Shown here in pieces: positions 8,491-17,635 of a stretch of DNA of 64,000 nucleotides. Made by a program: the position numbers and the translations under genes. Each line of letters starts with the position of its first letter. Positions within the stretch are counted from its first letter, which is position 1. The DNA comes from Paenibacillus gyeongsangnamensis (lineage in GTDB: Bacteria > Bacillota > Bacilli > Paenibacillales > NBRC-103111): the NCBI RefSeq assembly GCF_027533625.1, contig NZ_JAQAGZ010000025.1, positions 62,001 through 126,000 of the forward strand, given 5' to 3'. The notes beneath the pieces were generated by a model, which was not told the DNA's origin, ran no database searches, and saw only the letters and a program-made list of their open reading frames with translations.

Positions 8491-9768
8491 TTATTCGTTG
8501 GACAACGGTGCATCGATGGACTTGCGTGTAAGGGTCATGCAGACGGTTGCGCCAATCAACAAAAGAACCCCGGCAATAATAAAAGCGCCTGTAAATCCGG
8601 AGCTTCCGGCAACAACGTAACCAGTTATAATCGGCGCTAGAGCACCAAAGATATTCCCGCCAAGAAACAAAATACTAATAGTTACACCGGTTAACTTGGC
8701 ATCGTGCAAGAGATCGCTCGTTAGGGCAGTGTTCATGGACAAGGCTGTCGAAATCGAAGCCAACGAGACGGTAATTAAAGCAAGGACAACCCAGATGGAT
8801 GATACGAATGGGGTGAACAATACAACAGACGAAAACAGAAGCGATACGGCAACAACATTGCGGCGACCGCCTTTTGTTAAATCTTTTCCCTTCAAAAGGC
8901 GGTCGCTGATCCAACCGAGTATAAGCCCGAGAACAACAGCGATTGCATAAGGAGCCGCCGTATAAAATCCAGATTTGAGCATGTTAAGACCACGAGATGT
9001 TTGCAGATATCCCGGCAACCACGTTAAAAATAGATATGACGTATAGTTTGCGCATCCTTGAGTAATGGCAAGCGCCCACAATGTTTTGCTCCGCAAAAGT
9101 ACTTTTAAGGCTTGCGCGATATTAACCTTGGCTACAGTTGGGGCTCCGGCATCCCGCTCTTGAAGAATCTTGTTGCGTTCGGATTCCGATAACCACGTGA
9201 CTTTCTCAGGTAGCCGAAACCAAATCAACCAAACGATCATCCAAACCAAACCAATCGCTCCGGTTACCACAAACGAGTAGCGCCAACCTACTACAGTGAC
9301 TAGCCAAGCGACGAAAATGGCTCCAAAGGCAGGCCCTGCATAAGCACCGCCGTTAAGGATAGCCGTTGCCAGCCCCCGCTCAGAGCGCGGTGCCCATTCG
9401 CGAAGAGCGCGTGCTCCCACCAGATACGAGGCGGATTCGCCAGCCCCTAATCCGAGCCGGCTAAGGAGAAGTGTCATGAAGTTGACCGAAGCTCCCGTCA
9501 AAATCCCGGCAATAGACCATAAGCTGATACTAACTGAAGCCATTATTCGCGTCCCCCATTTGTCAACGGCAAGTCCCACTGGAACCAAGCAAATAATATA
9601 CGTCCACAGAAAAGACGAGAACACATACCCCATCACGATTGGAGAAAGGTGGAATGCTTTCTGAATTGGAGCCGCAGCAATAGAAAGATTGATGCGGTCC
9701 ATATAATTGATCATGGTCAGCAAAAACAGCAAGATGTAAATCCATAAGCGTCTGCGGTCCGCTTTCAT
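8491..9768 (-). CDS. MFS transporter, ACS family (second copy in cluster)
   Basis: The protein has 425 residues and 12 predicted helices. The loop after TM1 reads NYMDRINLSIAAAPI, again the ACS signature. A positively charged TM2-3 loop (AVDKWGTRIM) and LGLGAGESASY in TM4 fit glucarate, galactarate or phthalate carriers. It is only distantly similar to the ACS carrier at 2805-4088, so the cluster has two different carboxylate importers rather than a recent duplication. A good cre box lies 23 nt before the start (9791-9804), suggesting CcpA repression by preferred sugars. The GntR/FCD regulator gene lies just upstream. Confidence 0.85.
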   Translation of the reverse strand: MKADRRRLWIYILLFLLTMINYMDRINLSIAAAPIQKAFHLSPIVMGYVFSSFLWTYIICLVPVGLAVDKWGTRIMASVSISLWSIAGILTGASVNFMTLLLSRLGLGAGESASYLVGARALREWAPRSERGLATAILNGGAYAGPAFGAIFVAWLVTVVGWRYSFVVTGAIGLVWMIVWLIWFRLPEKVTWLSESERNKILQERDAGAPTVAKVNIAQALKVLLRSKTLWALAITQGCANYTSYLFLTWLPGYLQTSRGLNMLKSGFYTAAPYAIAVVLGLILGWISDRLLKGKDLTKGGRRNVVAVSLLFSSVVLFTPFVSSIWVVLALITVSLASISTALSMNTALTSDLLHDAKLTGVTISILFLGGNIFGALAPIITGYVVAGSSGFTGAFIIAGVLLLIGATVCMTLTRKSIDAPLSNE

Positions 9769-9790
9769 AGTATGATCCTCCTTAAATTTT

Positions 9791-9804
9791 AGTAAACGCT
9801 TACA
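9791..9804 (-). promoter_or_regulatory. cre box (CcpA site)
   Basis: On the minus strand the sequence is TGTAAGCGTTTACT, which fits the catabolite-responsive element consensus TGWAARCGYTWNCW at every position. It sits between the ACS transporter start and its upstream region, where CcpA binding would block transcription. Confidence 0.65.
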
Positions 9805-9927
9805 AATAGCCTATTTATATTTCTTTTAAATATGAAAGGACGCTATAAGCAATCACCCCTTTCGGTATCCCCTGACCAAGCACAGCAGTCCCGTTTGAAA
9901 CAACGACGGTAGTATTCCTGCGAATGG

Positions 9928-10590
9928 TCAGAGAGAACAATTATTATTGTTGAACAATTCGCGGAATTTTTCTACATCCTTTTGAATGTGAAGCTTCATT
10001 TCGATTTCGGCGCCCGCTTCATCTTTAGCCATGATGATTTCAAAAATTTTCTCATGCTCCTTAATAAAATTGTTTTCCCGAAAATAAGAAAGATGACCGG
10101 TGTTGCGTATAAAGAAAACTTTGGAACGAATCGTCGCCAATGTTTTGATTAATTCTTCATTCTTCGAAGCGAGGATGATTTTATCGTGAAAGTTGGTATT
10201 TTGCTGAATGATTTCTTTTCGATCGTTATCCGATATCGCAGATTTTGTTTTAGCCAATATCGAGGAAAGCTCTTTGATTTCCGAATTGGACATGTTCCTG
10301 GCTGCAAGCCTCGCCGCAAGAGACTCTAAATATTCTCTAATCAGGTAAAGTTCAACTACATTTTGAAAACTCGGCTTAAAAACGCGTAGCTGATTCCCGT
10401 CTTGGATGAGTAAGCCTTCCTGCATAAGCATACGATTAGCTTCCCGAATAGGCCCTCGGCTTATACCTAACTTTTCCGCCAGTTTATTTTCCTTCACATG
10501 TTCTCCCGGTTCAAAATTCCCCTCCAAAATTGATTGCTTAATAATGTTATAGGCTTGAATATGCAAGCTCTCCGATTTTACAATTTGCAA
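9928..10590 (-). CDS. GntR family regulator, FadR/FCD subfamily
   Basis: The start is TTG at 10590, with GAGGAGGTG just upstream; an upstream ATG (10632) would place that ribosome site inside the gene. About 220 residues. The N-terminal winged helix has the GntR pattern ILEGNFEPGEHVKENKLAEK and LGISRGPIREANRML. The C-terminal part is an all-helical FCD ligand domain with metal or ligand His candidates in NTNFHDKIIL, RNTGHLSYF and EHEKIF. FCD regulators sense carboxylates and commonly control adjacent transporters and enzymes. Target candidates are the TTGTATACAA site at 4882 and the palindrome at 10749. Confidence 0.85.
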   Translation of the reverse strand: MQIVKSESLHIQAYNIIKQSILEGNFEPGEHVKENKLAEKLGISRGPIREANRMLMQEGLLIQDGNQLRVFKPSFQNVVELYLIREYLESLAARLAARNMSNSEIKELSSILAKTKSAISDNDRKEIIQQNTNFHDKIILASKNEELIKTLATIRSKVFFIRNTGHLSYFRENNFIKEHEKIFEIIMAKDEAGAEIEMKLHIQKDVEKFRELFNNNNCSL

Positions 10591-10748
10591 AAAGAACACC
10601 TCCTCATTCGCAGCAAATATTTTTGTATGCAAGCCTTACGGAAAGCGATTTCATAAATTCCTATAAAACAAAAGTAAACCACATCTTGAAATTCACAACT
10701 TACTTCTGAAAATCGAGCCGAGCGATTACCATTTCCGTTATTTCTTTT

Positions 10749-10768
10749 GTTTACTGTTAACAGTAAAC
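10749..10768. promoter_or_regulatory. perfect 20-bp palindrome between gntR and GGDEF-EAL genes
   Basis: GTTTACTGTTAACAGTAAAC is fully self-complementary. It lies in the 268-bp divergent intergenic region, about 160 nt upstream of the GntR start. It may be an operator for that regulator or another protein; no T-run supports a terminator. Confidence 0.5.
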
Positions 10769-10857
10769 TTTCAAGAAAATAGTACTCCAATCCATAATAA
10801 AATTCAATCCACAAACTTTTCCAAGATTTATCGAAAAAAATATTAGGATCATCTCTT

Positions 10858-12341
10858 TTGTGTACTATATATATGGAAATCTATAATATCCATTTTACCC
10901 CAGTTAACTACATCATTTTTTACGCCGTTGAAGGTATTGTTATGGGAATTGCCGTGTATATCATTGAGACGATTAGAAATAGTATACAAATGCGAGAAGA
11001 CTTACTGGAGTCGGAAAAAATGAGACGAAAACAGCTAGAAGAGATGGCTTATCACGACCCATTGACCGGACTTCACAATCGTTTGGCTATCCAACAAAAG
11101 CTGGAAGATTTTGTAGCGACGAATGATTCAAGTAATCCGGTAATATCCTGCGTATTCATTGATGTAGACGACTTCAAATTCATAAATGATACATATGGAC
11201 ATGATGCGGGGGGACGTGTGTCTGAAGGAGATTGCATCACACTTGCTGGCATCGTGTTCGGAGGCAATACTCACCGCCAGACTCGGAGGTGATGAATTTG
11301 TTGTCGTACTATTGGGCGTCACCAAAGAGCTAGCGGAGTTATTTGCCCAAGACTTGCAGTACAAACTATCCTCTTCGATTTATTTATCAAAGCTGAATAT
11401 CACTTTTAGTATAGGGATTTCCAGTTTCCCCGAGGATTCCCGGACGATTGCTGAAATCCTTCAACATTCGGATATTGCCATGTATCGTGCAAAACGGGAT
11501 GGAAAAAATCGAATTCGAGCCTTTTCTTCTGAAATCAAATCAGAATTTTTGGACGTTTTACAGATAGAACATGATTTACGAAAAGCGTGGGATAAAAATG
11601 AATTCCACCTGGTCTATCAACCGCAAGTCTCCGTTATCTCCGGAAAGATTATCGCAGTGGAGGCGCTGCTTCGTTGGCATCATACAGAGCGCGGATTCGT
11701 CCCACCGGATACCTTCATTCCTATTCTAGAACGTACAGGTCTGGGTCAGTGGGTGCTTCTAGAGGCTTCTCGAATGTGCAGATATTGGCAGCAGGTCGCT
11801 TTTCCTGAATTGCGTATTGCAGTGAATGTTTCCCCCATTCAACTTCAGGACCCTTCTTATGTTTCTTTCCGTTTGCGAGGTCTTGCATACCATAAATCTG
11901 TCTGCCGAATCATTGGAATTAGAAATAACTGAAAATATTGAAATCATTCACAGTGACATGTGTATACAAAAACTGCTGCAATTGAAAGCGATGGGCATCC
12001 GCATTGCGATGGACGATTTCGGCAAAGGCTACTCATCGTTGGACTACTTGGTTCACTATCCAATTGACGTCATCAAACTTGACAAGGGATTCGCTCAAGC
12101 CTTGCACGATTCGTCTGGCTACGCCGTTCTCATGAAATCACTGATTGAGCTTGCTCACCGCTTGCACCTAGAGGTGGTGGCAGAGGGTGTTGAGTATCTA
12201 GAACAACTTGAATTTTGTAAGGTACATGACTGTGACGCGGTGCAAGGGTACTTTACAGGACGGCCGATGCCAAGTGATGAAGTGGAGCCCTTTCTTCGCA
12301 GCGGGAGGTCTTTCTCTGTCATTTCCGCGAAAAATGTCTAA
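10858..12341 (+). pseudogene. GGDEF-EAL c-di-GMP protein with two +1 frameshifts
   Basis: Three overlapping frames join into one protein: a membrane segment (YIIFYAVEGIVMGIAVYII), a short coiled linker, a GGDEF domain (DPLTGLHNR, VDDFKFINDTYGHDAG, ARLGGDEF), and an EAL domain (AVEALLRW, DDFGKGYSSLDYL, AEGVE). The first shift is in a run of six G (11208-11213); five G would restore the frame. The second is an extra C near 11869. No inhibitory RxxD site precedes GGDEF. The N-terminus appears cut: the frame is open from 10801 with no good start, and the sensory part is only one helix. Intact proteins make or degrade c-di-GMP. Confidence 0.8.
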
Positions 12342-12410
12342 TGATATATTTTTTTATCTAAATTATGTCGATTTGTGTATATTTCTGCATGTAATATAAA
12401 ATGTCCTGCT

Positions 12411-12515
12411 GGGCGTTGAGGGACGGGTACGAGAGCACAATAACCTACACCGAGGCTACCGCGGGATCGATCGGTACAAAGTATTGCTTGAGTGATTAAA
12501 CTGAGGGACTGATAA
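12411..12515. repeat. dispersed intergenic repeat, reverse orientation
   Basis: Contains GAGGGACGGGTACGA, GAGGCTACCGCGGGATCGATC and AAACTGAGGGACTG, the reverse-complement blocks of the family also seen at 2705 and 40213. Confidence 0.55.
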
Positions 12516-12533
12516 CGATTGTTCAATACCAAA

Positions 12534-12555
12534 ACGGCTGCCGCGGGGCAGCCGT
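12534..12555 (-). terminator. rho-independent terminator of the Gln-rich gene
   Basis: Perfect arms ACGGCTGCC and GGCAGCCGT enclose a 4-nt loop. On the minus strand a TTTT run follows. It lies 40 nt past the stop of the gene at 12596-12877. Confidence 0.7.
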
Positions 12556-12595
12556 CATTGGGAAGGTTATGTGGAATAGGTAGCGGCCATTATTT

Positions 12596-12877
12596 CTATT
12601 GTTGATTATTCGATTCCTGTATTTGTTGTAAATTTTGCTCTGCTTGTTGCAGTTGTTGCGATGATTGCTCCACTAGTTGTTGAGCTTGTTGTAATTGTAC
12701 CTCTTGAGCTAAATTTTCTGTTTGTTGGGCAATCTGTTGTGCTTGTTGAGCAGCCTGTTGCAAAGCCTGCTCAAGTTGCTGTTGCCGTTGGGAATCCTGC
12801 TGATATTGATGTGTATCCTGTTGATCCTGAAACTTGGAATTAGCGCCATCATTATTTGATGAGTTTGCATACAACAT
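12596..12877 (-). CDS. small glutamine-rich protein
   Basis: This 93-residue protein has 36 Gln by my count. A GGAGGAG site lies 8 nt before the ATG and a terminator follows, so it looks like a genuine monocistronic gene despite the low complexity. After a short Asn/Asp/Ser segment, residues 20-90 are Gln pairs alternating with Ala, Leu and Glu (LEQALQQAAQQAQQIAQQ), which should form a long amphipathic helix or coiled coil. No membrane segment or signal peptide is visible. I do not recognise a characterised family. A spore- or coat-related or assembly-scaffold role is possible but speculative. Confidence 0.65.
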   Translation of the reverse strand: MLYANSSNNDGANSKFQDQQDTHQYQQDSQRQQQLEQALQQAAQQAQQIAQQTENLAQEVQLQQAQQLVEQSSQQLQQAEQNLQQIQESNNQQ

Positions 12878-12913
12878 TCATAAATCTCCTCCATGTTTTC
12901 ATATTAAAAGAAG

Positions 12914-13126
12914 TTAGTACTCTTTAACCTTCCGGATAAAAGAATACAGGAATATATTTCTCTGAAACCGCAGTCGTTTATGCCTTAATTCATAAAATAA
13001 TAAACGCAGTTTCGCCGCGGCAGCTTGCTCGTTATATTTAGCTTTAGGTTCAGATTTGCGTATTAAAAGAAAATGAAACTTTTTAAGTCTAATTTTCATT
13101 AGAGTGGTGGGAAATTGTCTATCCAC
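12914..13126 (-). CDS. hypothetical short basic protein, doubtful
   Basis: A 70-codon frame rich in Lys, Arg and Leu (for example AKLRLLFYELRHKRLRFQRN). It has no recognisable domain and no good ribosome site before either Met. It may be chance in an otherwise empty interval. Confidence 0.25.
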   Translation of the reverse strand: MDRQFPTTLMKIRLKKFHFLLIRKSEPKAKYNEQAAAAKLRLLFYELRHKRLRFQRNIFLYSFIRKVKEY

Positions 13127-13279
13127 TCAGCTGTTAAAAAATCTTCTTCGTTCACCGCGGCTACCAAATGAGGTGGAAAATGAACACTTCCAGTAATTAG
13201 GGGAGCTATTTAACTTGACTCATTTAGGACTGATGGCTCTTCGCTCTACTGGATGGGTAAGAGCGTAATTGTTAGTTTC

Positions 13280-13388
13280 ATAACCCTTCCGCCTTTAAGA
13301 GAATTTCAGAGATGGAAACAGCCCTCAAGAAGAGCGCTTGACCGCTGTTTCCATCTCTGAAGCGTGGTATCAAGGCGGTAAGGGTTAT
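13280..13388. repeat. nested inverted repeats at the 3' end of the ISL3 transposase
   Basis: An inner perfect 16-bp pair (CAGAGATGGAAACAGC at 13307 and its complement at 13344) is enclosed by an outer pair (ATAACCCTTCCGCCTT at 13280 and AAGGCGGTAAGGGTTAT at 13372, one bulge). The outer right arm covers the transposase stop codon. It could be a terminator, or a stem-loop that blocks read-through transcription. Confidence 0.65.
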
Positions 13389-14637
13389 TGTGCTCGGCGT
13401 GCCTCGAGCGTTGGAAGGCGGAGCTTATTCGCGGTCATGTAGACCATGGCGATCAGGTTTTCTACATTGCGGCAACCTCTAGCCCGCCGTTTGGCTGCTT
13501 GCACCAGGCCATTGATGCCTTCGAGCAAACCGTTCGTCATCCTGCTGTGGAACCAACGCAGAATACCTCCCTCATGCTGCTTGATCGTCTTGGCCAAGCT
13601 GATCATAGGCACAAGTTGGGAACGCGTGGCCCAGCCGATCCAATCTCGCAGATACACATCCATCCAAATATGCGGGGTCGTCCAGAGATCCTGTAAGGCC
13701 AGCTTCAGACGGTAAGCCCGCCCTGTCTGCAGGTTGCTATCTTTTAAGCGTAGTAAGGTTTCCTTCTGCTCCGCTTTGAGGTTAGCTTCGTTCTTCAGCC
13801 AGATGTATTTCGTGCGCTTCAGTTCCGGCTTCTGTTTCTGCTCTTGAATGCGCACCTCATCCACGGCTTCGCCCACCAGCTTCATCACATGGAATTTGTC
13901 AAAGGTGATCTCCGCATCAGGGAAATATTCTTCGATCCCTCGGATAAGGCTGGTGACATGTCGCAACACACTTCTTCGATCTGCTGCGCGGCAGCGCCTT
14001 TTGCGGTTAGGTGTGACTTGAAACGCTCCAGCGTATCCATGCCTTTGCCTTCGGTGGCAAACAGCACCGTTTTACGGTCGACATCCACGAACAGGGTAAT
14101 GTAGCGGTGTCCGCGCCTCGATGACGTCTCATCGATTGCAATCCGTTTTACTTTGGATAGATCGAGCTCTGCCATCGCCATGTCGACGTAGTGGTGGAAG
14201 ATGCGCCACATCCGCGTATCATGTTCCCTTAACTCACGGGCTGCCGCATTGACGGGCATTTCCGCCATCAGCCTCATCGCCCATGCTTCAAAGAGCAAGG
14301 TGAAATGCGATAGCGATCTGGCCCACTTCACTGGTACTTGCGTTATTTTATTGCATACCGTACATTTGACCCGCGGCAACCTGGCATGCATATACGTTAT
14401 CCAATTCCAGAAGTCCAAATGCCGCCAATTCTTTTTCTCGGAGTCATAGGCTTTACAAGCCGTACCGCACAACGGCCAGGCGAAGGTGGCTCCCCGCTCG
14501 AAGTCGATGAATAGGTGCCAAGCTTGATCTTGATCGTCAAATTCGATATGCGTCAATTTCCATGGTTCTTCCAGTTGTAATGCTACTTTGAACATATCCG
14601 AAATCATATTGTCATTGCTGCTCATTGAAGTCCACAT
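13385..14637 (-). pseudogene. ISL3-family transposase, frameshifted
   Basis: Two frames together give about 417 residues. The N-terminal half has a zinc-finger-like part (LPRVKCTVCNKI) and KRIAIDETSSRRGHRY, which contains the first catalytic Asp region; it ends at VCCDMSPA. The second half restarts out of register with IRGIEEYFPDAEITFDKFHVMKLV (second Asp region) and ends with the usual SRMTNGLLEGINGLVQAAKRRARG, including the catalytic Glu. One T appears lost in a TTT run near 13949 (expected SPAFIRG). Without that indel the gene would be complete. Confidence 0.85.
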
Positions 14638-14663
14638 GAGTCATCCCACCCCTACGAATTGTC

Positions 14664-14958
14664 TTACTGAGCAGTATTGACTACATTTCTATGAAGCAGA
14701 CAATAGCCATGAACTATAGCGAGGAAGCGGACTGATTATCATACCATTTCTATTGCATACAGAGTTGCGAAAAAGTATGAAACACCGCTGATTGATTCGG
14801 CGGTGTTTTGTCTAACTTTACTTTGCCTCGACTTTGGTTAGTAGCCATGAGCATTAATGGATGGAATGTCTGTATATTGTCTTTTTGAGAGCCACTCTTG
14901 GAATCCCAACATACGAAAAAGTGAAATTTGCAGATAATTTCTCATAAGTTTTTTATTG
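14664..14958. other. intergenic, no gene supported
   Basis: Contains a short hairpin near 14786-14809 (AAACACCGC and GCGGTGTTT). A 64-codon frame at 14838-15032 is out of frame with the SMP-30 fragment and looks spurious. Confidence 0.35.
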
Positions 14959-15290
14959 TTACTGACCCCAATCCCATAGTTTGGATGCACGTATCCTACC
15001 GTAGTTTGCCCATCTCTGTGCCTGAGCAACACCTCGTACGTTGGTCTTCACCCGGAACAATCCGCCCGCGGATTTTTGTTCTGCTATTTCACTCGCAGAC
15101 AATCCAAACCGGCCGGTAGTGACATATAGTTCATCTAAATCATCACCGCCAAAGACACAACAAGTGACTCGAGCGACAGGCAGTTCAATCTCATCGATTA
15201 ATGTACCAGTGGCCGGATTCCATCGAGTCACTTTGTATCCGGTATCCATGGCTAACCAAATAATTCCGTCCTTTATTTCTTTTAAAAAGT
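14959..15290 (-). pseudogene. SMP-30/gluconolactonase-like protein, C-terminal fragment
   Basis: About 105 codons match the last third of the SMP-30/LRE beta-propeller family: DGIIWLAMDTGYKVTRWNPATG, VARVTCCVFGGDDLDELYVTTGRFGLS, GGLFRVKTNVRGVAQAQRW. The conserved C-terminal FGGxDLxxLYVTT motif is intact. The expected N-terminal 190 or so residues are absent, since the frame stops at 15290, and no start fits. Full-length members hydrolyse lactones of sugar acids. This is a remnant, probably trimmed by rearrangement near the ISL3 element. Confidence 0.75.
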
Positions 15291-15322
15291 GAAATAACTA
15301 AAGATAATACGCCTAAAGGTTT

Positions 15323-17137
15323 CTACTTAAGCATGGAAGCGGCATATCCCTTTCCATACAGCAAATCATATTGAACAAGTTCATAATCATGGAGAAGCTT
15401 CTTCTGATCATCGTTTAACTCCGTAGTGGCAGTTCCATTACCATCCACATATACCGCTGGACTAACACCCGGCAGCTGCTGCTTTATCTGCTCCAAGAGC
15501 TGATAGTATGCCGGCTGCTTCTGACCGGTCAGGCTCATCACCATCGGACCGAAGAACGAAGGCGCTATCGTTCCCAGATTCTTCTCCTGAAGAGGGAAAT
15601 TCGCCGCTACCAAGAGAGGAGTCTGGTGCATGAATTCCTCTTTCTGATCCGCCGTCATTTCGGCAACATGCCCGTCATAAGACTGCAGTGCAGGGAGATG
15701 ATCTCCAAAAACTACGACGATCGTCGGGCGAGTCAGCTGCTGGATGGAATCTACTAAGAATTGGTCCGCTTTATTGGTTTCTTTCACACCCTCGGCGTAG
15801 CTTTCCATTTCTACTTTGGCAGCACTGTCTTGTATTCCTGATACCTGAATGGTATTGGTGCCGTTCATTCCATCCATTACAGGAAGATGATTCTGCATAG
15901 TGACTAAATGGATAAATTGAGGCTTGTCGGCGCCTGCATTTAACACGTCAACGACCTGCTTGATCGCGGACATATCCGAGATATAACCCTCGCTGCTCAA
16001 TTTGTCCTTATATTTGATGTCATCCTGACTGATAAATTTATCAAATCCCAGAACAGGGTACACCCGATCACGATTATAAAAGGTTTTGTCGAAGGGATGG
16101 ACAGCCGTTGCATCATATCCCCTGGATTTCAGCAAGCTGACCAGGGAAGGAAAATTATTCTTCTTAGCCAACACCTGCTGGTAAGGAACACCGCCTTCGT
16201 TAATAAACGACATATTCAATCCAGTCAGAGCCTCGAATTCAACATTGGAGGTTCCTCCTCCAAACACAGGAGATAGACTATACCCCGTGCCATAAGTATC
16301 CTTGAATCCATGAAAATTCTGCATCGGATCCTCGCTAAAAGTCATGTTCGTCAGCCGGGTAGGATCGAACAAAGATTCATCCATTACAAAAACAATATTA
16401 GGCTGCTCTTGTGTGCTTTGGATGGCTGCACTAGCTGTGGTGTTCTCGTATTTCTTCATGATATTCTTCATCGTCGCTTGATTGTAATCGGCAGGTTGGG
16501 TTTCAATCTTGGCTCCTATATTATCCAGAAAAGCCAGCATAAATCCATTATCTAAATAATTTTGTTTCTGGTCCCAATGATAATCCACCGCTCCCATCTT
16601 GGCCAAAGGAGCTGCCAGCACAGAACTTTGTAAGTGTGTACAGCCAAGGATAACTGCACCAGAGGCTAAGATATACATAACACGTTGAGATAGTTTTATC
16701 TTCTTTCTCGGAATCCAGTAGGTAGCGACAATTCCCACCAATATCAGGATCAACAGAGAGATGACAAGAACCGGAGAGACCTTATTCCGCACGATGTTCA
16801 GCATCTCCGAGAGGTTCTCAACCTGTTTAAGATCCCATGGATAGACTGGCTCATGTAGCAGCTTTAATTTATCGTACTGACTGATGTCCAGCGCTCCGAT
16901 GCCCGCAACCGCAACGATGAGGGCACAGTATATATTATTAAATAGTGCCCATAATCCAAGCAGGATAAAAAACAAAATGCCTACCGACAGAAAATAGAGA
17001 TCCTTATGGTGCGTTATCCAATAAAAAACACTGATTTGATATGGTTTTAGAGAACATATTTGAAGGGATGCCGCTAGAACACCAGCGGTGATAAGCAGAA
17101 TCAGCATCCGATATGGAATCTTGAATTTTTTTAACAT
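15323..17137 (-). CDS. LTA synthase family protein (membrane sulfatase-fold phosphotransferase)
   Basis: This 604-residue protein has five predicted helices in residues 8-170 and an extracellular sulfatase-fold domain from about residue 245. Metal and catalytic positions expected for LtaS-type enzymes are visible: Glu254 in VFVMDESLFDP, Thr296 in FGGGTSNVEFE, His417 in TMQNHLP, and Asp479-His480 in VVVFGDHLP. LtaS moves glycerol-phosphate from phosphatidylglycerol onto lipoteichoic acid; this branch (YxxL helices, LSPVFGGGTSN) may instead modify other surface polymers. GGGGGAAAG precedes the ATG at 17137. It appears monocistronic. Assignment to the family is firm, the acceptor is not. Confidence 0.85.
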   Translation of the reverse strand: MLKKFKIPYRMLILLITAGVLAASLQICSLKPYQISVFYWITHHKDLYFLSVGILFFILLGLWALFNNIYCALIVAVAGIGALDISQYDKLKLLHEPVYPWDLKQVENLSEMLNIVRNKVSPVLVISLLILILVGIVATYWIPRKKIKLSQRVMYILASGAVILGCTHLQSSVLAAPLAKMGAVDYHWDQKQNYLDNGFMLAFLDNIGAKIETQPADYNQATMKNIMKKYENTTASAAIQSTQEQPNIVFVMDESLFDPTRLTNMTFSEDPMQNFHGFKDTYGTGYSLSPVFGGGTSNVEFEALTGLNMSFINEGGVPYQQVLAKKNNFPSLVSLLKSRGYDATAVHPFDKTFYNRDRVYPVLGFDKFISQDDIKYKDKLSSEGYISDMSAIKQVVDVLNAGADKPQFIHLVTMQNHLPVMDGMNGTNTIQVSGIQDSAAKVEMESYAEGVKETNKADQFLVDSIQQLTRPTIVVVFGDHLPALQSYDGHVAEMTADQKEEFMHQTPLLVAANFPLQEKNLGTIAPSFFGPMVMSLTGQKQPAYYQLLEQIKQQLPGVSPAVYVDGNGTATTELNDDQKKLLHDYELVQYDLLYGKGYAASMLK

Positions 17138-17304
17138 GTTCTTTCCCCCTTTTATTATGATTGGTATGTAAAAATGCCATTCAGACTAAAAGCTTCCTTC
17201 GAATCTAAACGTTCAATTTCTTTACTGAAACTTAAAATATCATATCTAGCTGAAATAAACCTTAATATCCTTAAGGTCATATCTTCTGCTTGTCCGTTAT
17301 GGGG

Positions 17305-17339
17305 ACATATGTACAAAACTAGGTGTTTTGTACATATGT
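17305..17339. promoter_or_regulatory. perfect 15-bp inverted repeat upstream of the LTA-synthase-like gene
   Basis: ACATATGTACAAAAC is followed after 5 nt by the exact complement GTTTTGTACATATGT. It lies 168 nt upstream of the start at 17137. Related half-sites (TTGTACATATTAT) occur near 17581. The AT-rich dyad without a T-run looks like an operator. Confidence 0.5.
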
Positions 17340-17473
17340 AATGGAATTATAAAAAAAGGAACATATTTTAGTGGTATATTATTGTCGGTTGACAAGAACT
17401 TGATGTCATAAATGACAAGAACTTTATCCCATTCCCGCGTTTTTATAAGAAAAAAAACATCGCCTTTAAAAAA

Positions 17474-17497
17474 ACATCGCCTTTTTAAAGGCGATGT
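17474..17497 (-). terminator. strong hairpin with T-run on minus strand
   Basis: Arms ACATCGCCTTT and AAAGGCGATGT have a 2-nt loop and are followed on the minus strand by seven T. A second half-copy (ACATCGCCTTT) and another T-run follow at once. No minus-strand gene is evident upstream, which is odd. Confidence 0.6.
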
Positions 17498-17635
17498 CCT
17501 AATAACCAAACGATTAAATTGTAAGTCCCCCTTTTTTTATAAAGACGGATTAATATGTTCCTTAGTTGCACCAAAATAACTTGTACATATTATATAAATA
17601 CCCCCCATATGTATCCTATATTAGGAGGAGAAACT

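Larger units (their letters stand above)
13235..14663 (-). mobile_element. ISL3-family insertion sequence
   Basis: The unit of about 1.4 kb holds one ISL3-type transposase. The left boundary is set at GGCTCTTCGCTCTACTGG (13235), which resembles ISL3 ends. The right boundary near 14663 is less certain: GACAATTCGTAGGGGTGGGATG on the minus strand is only loosely similar. The transposase is frameshifted, so the copy is probably inactive. Confidence 0.65.

Noticed and set aside
14838..15032. 64-codon frame near the SMP-30 fragment
   Set aside because: Overlaps the fragment in another register and has no homology-like features.
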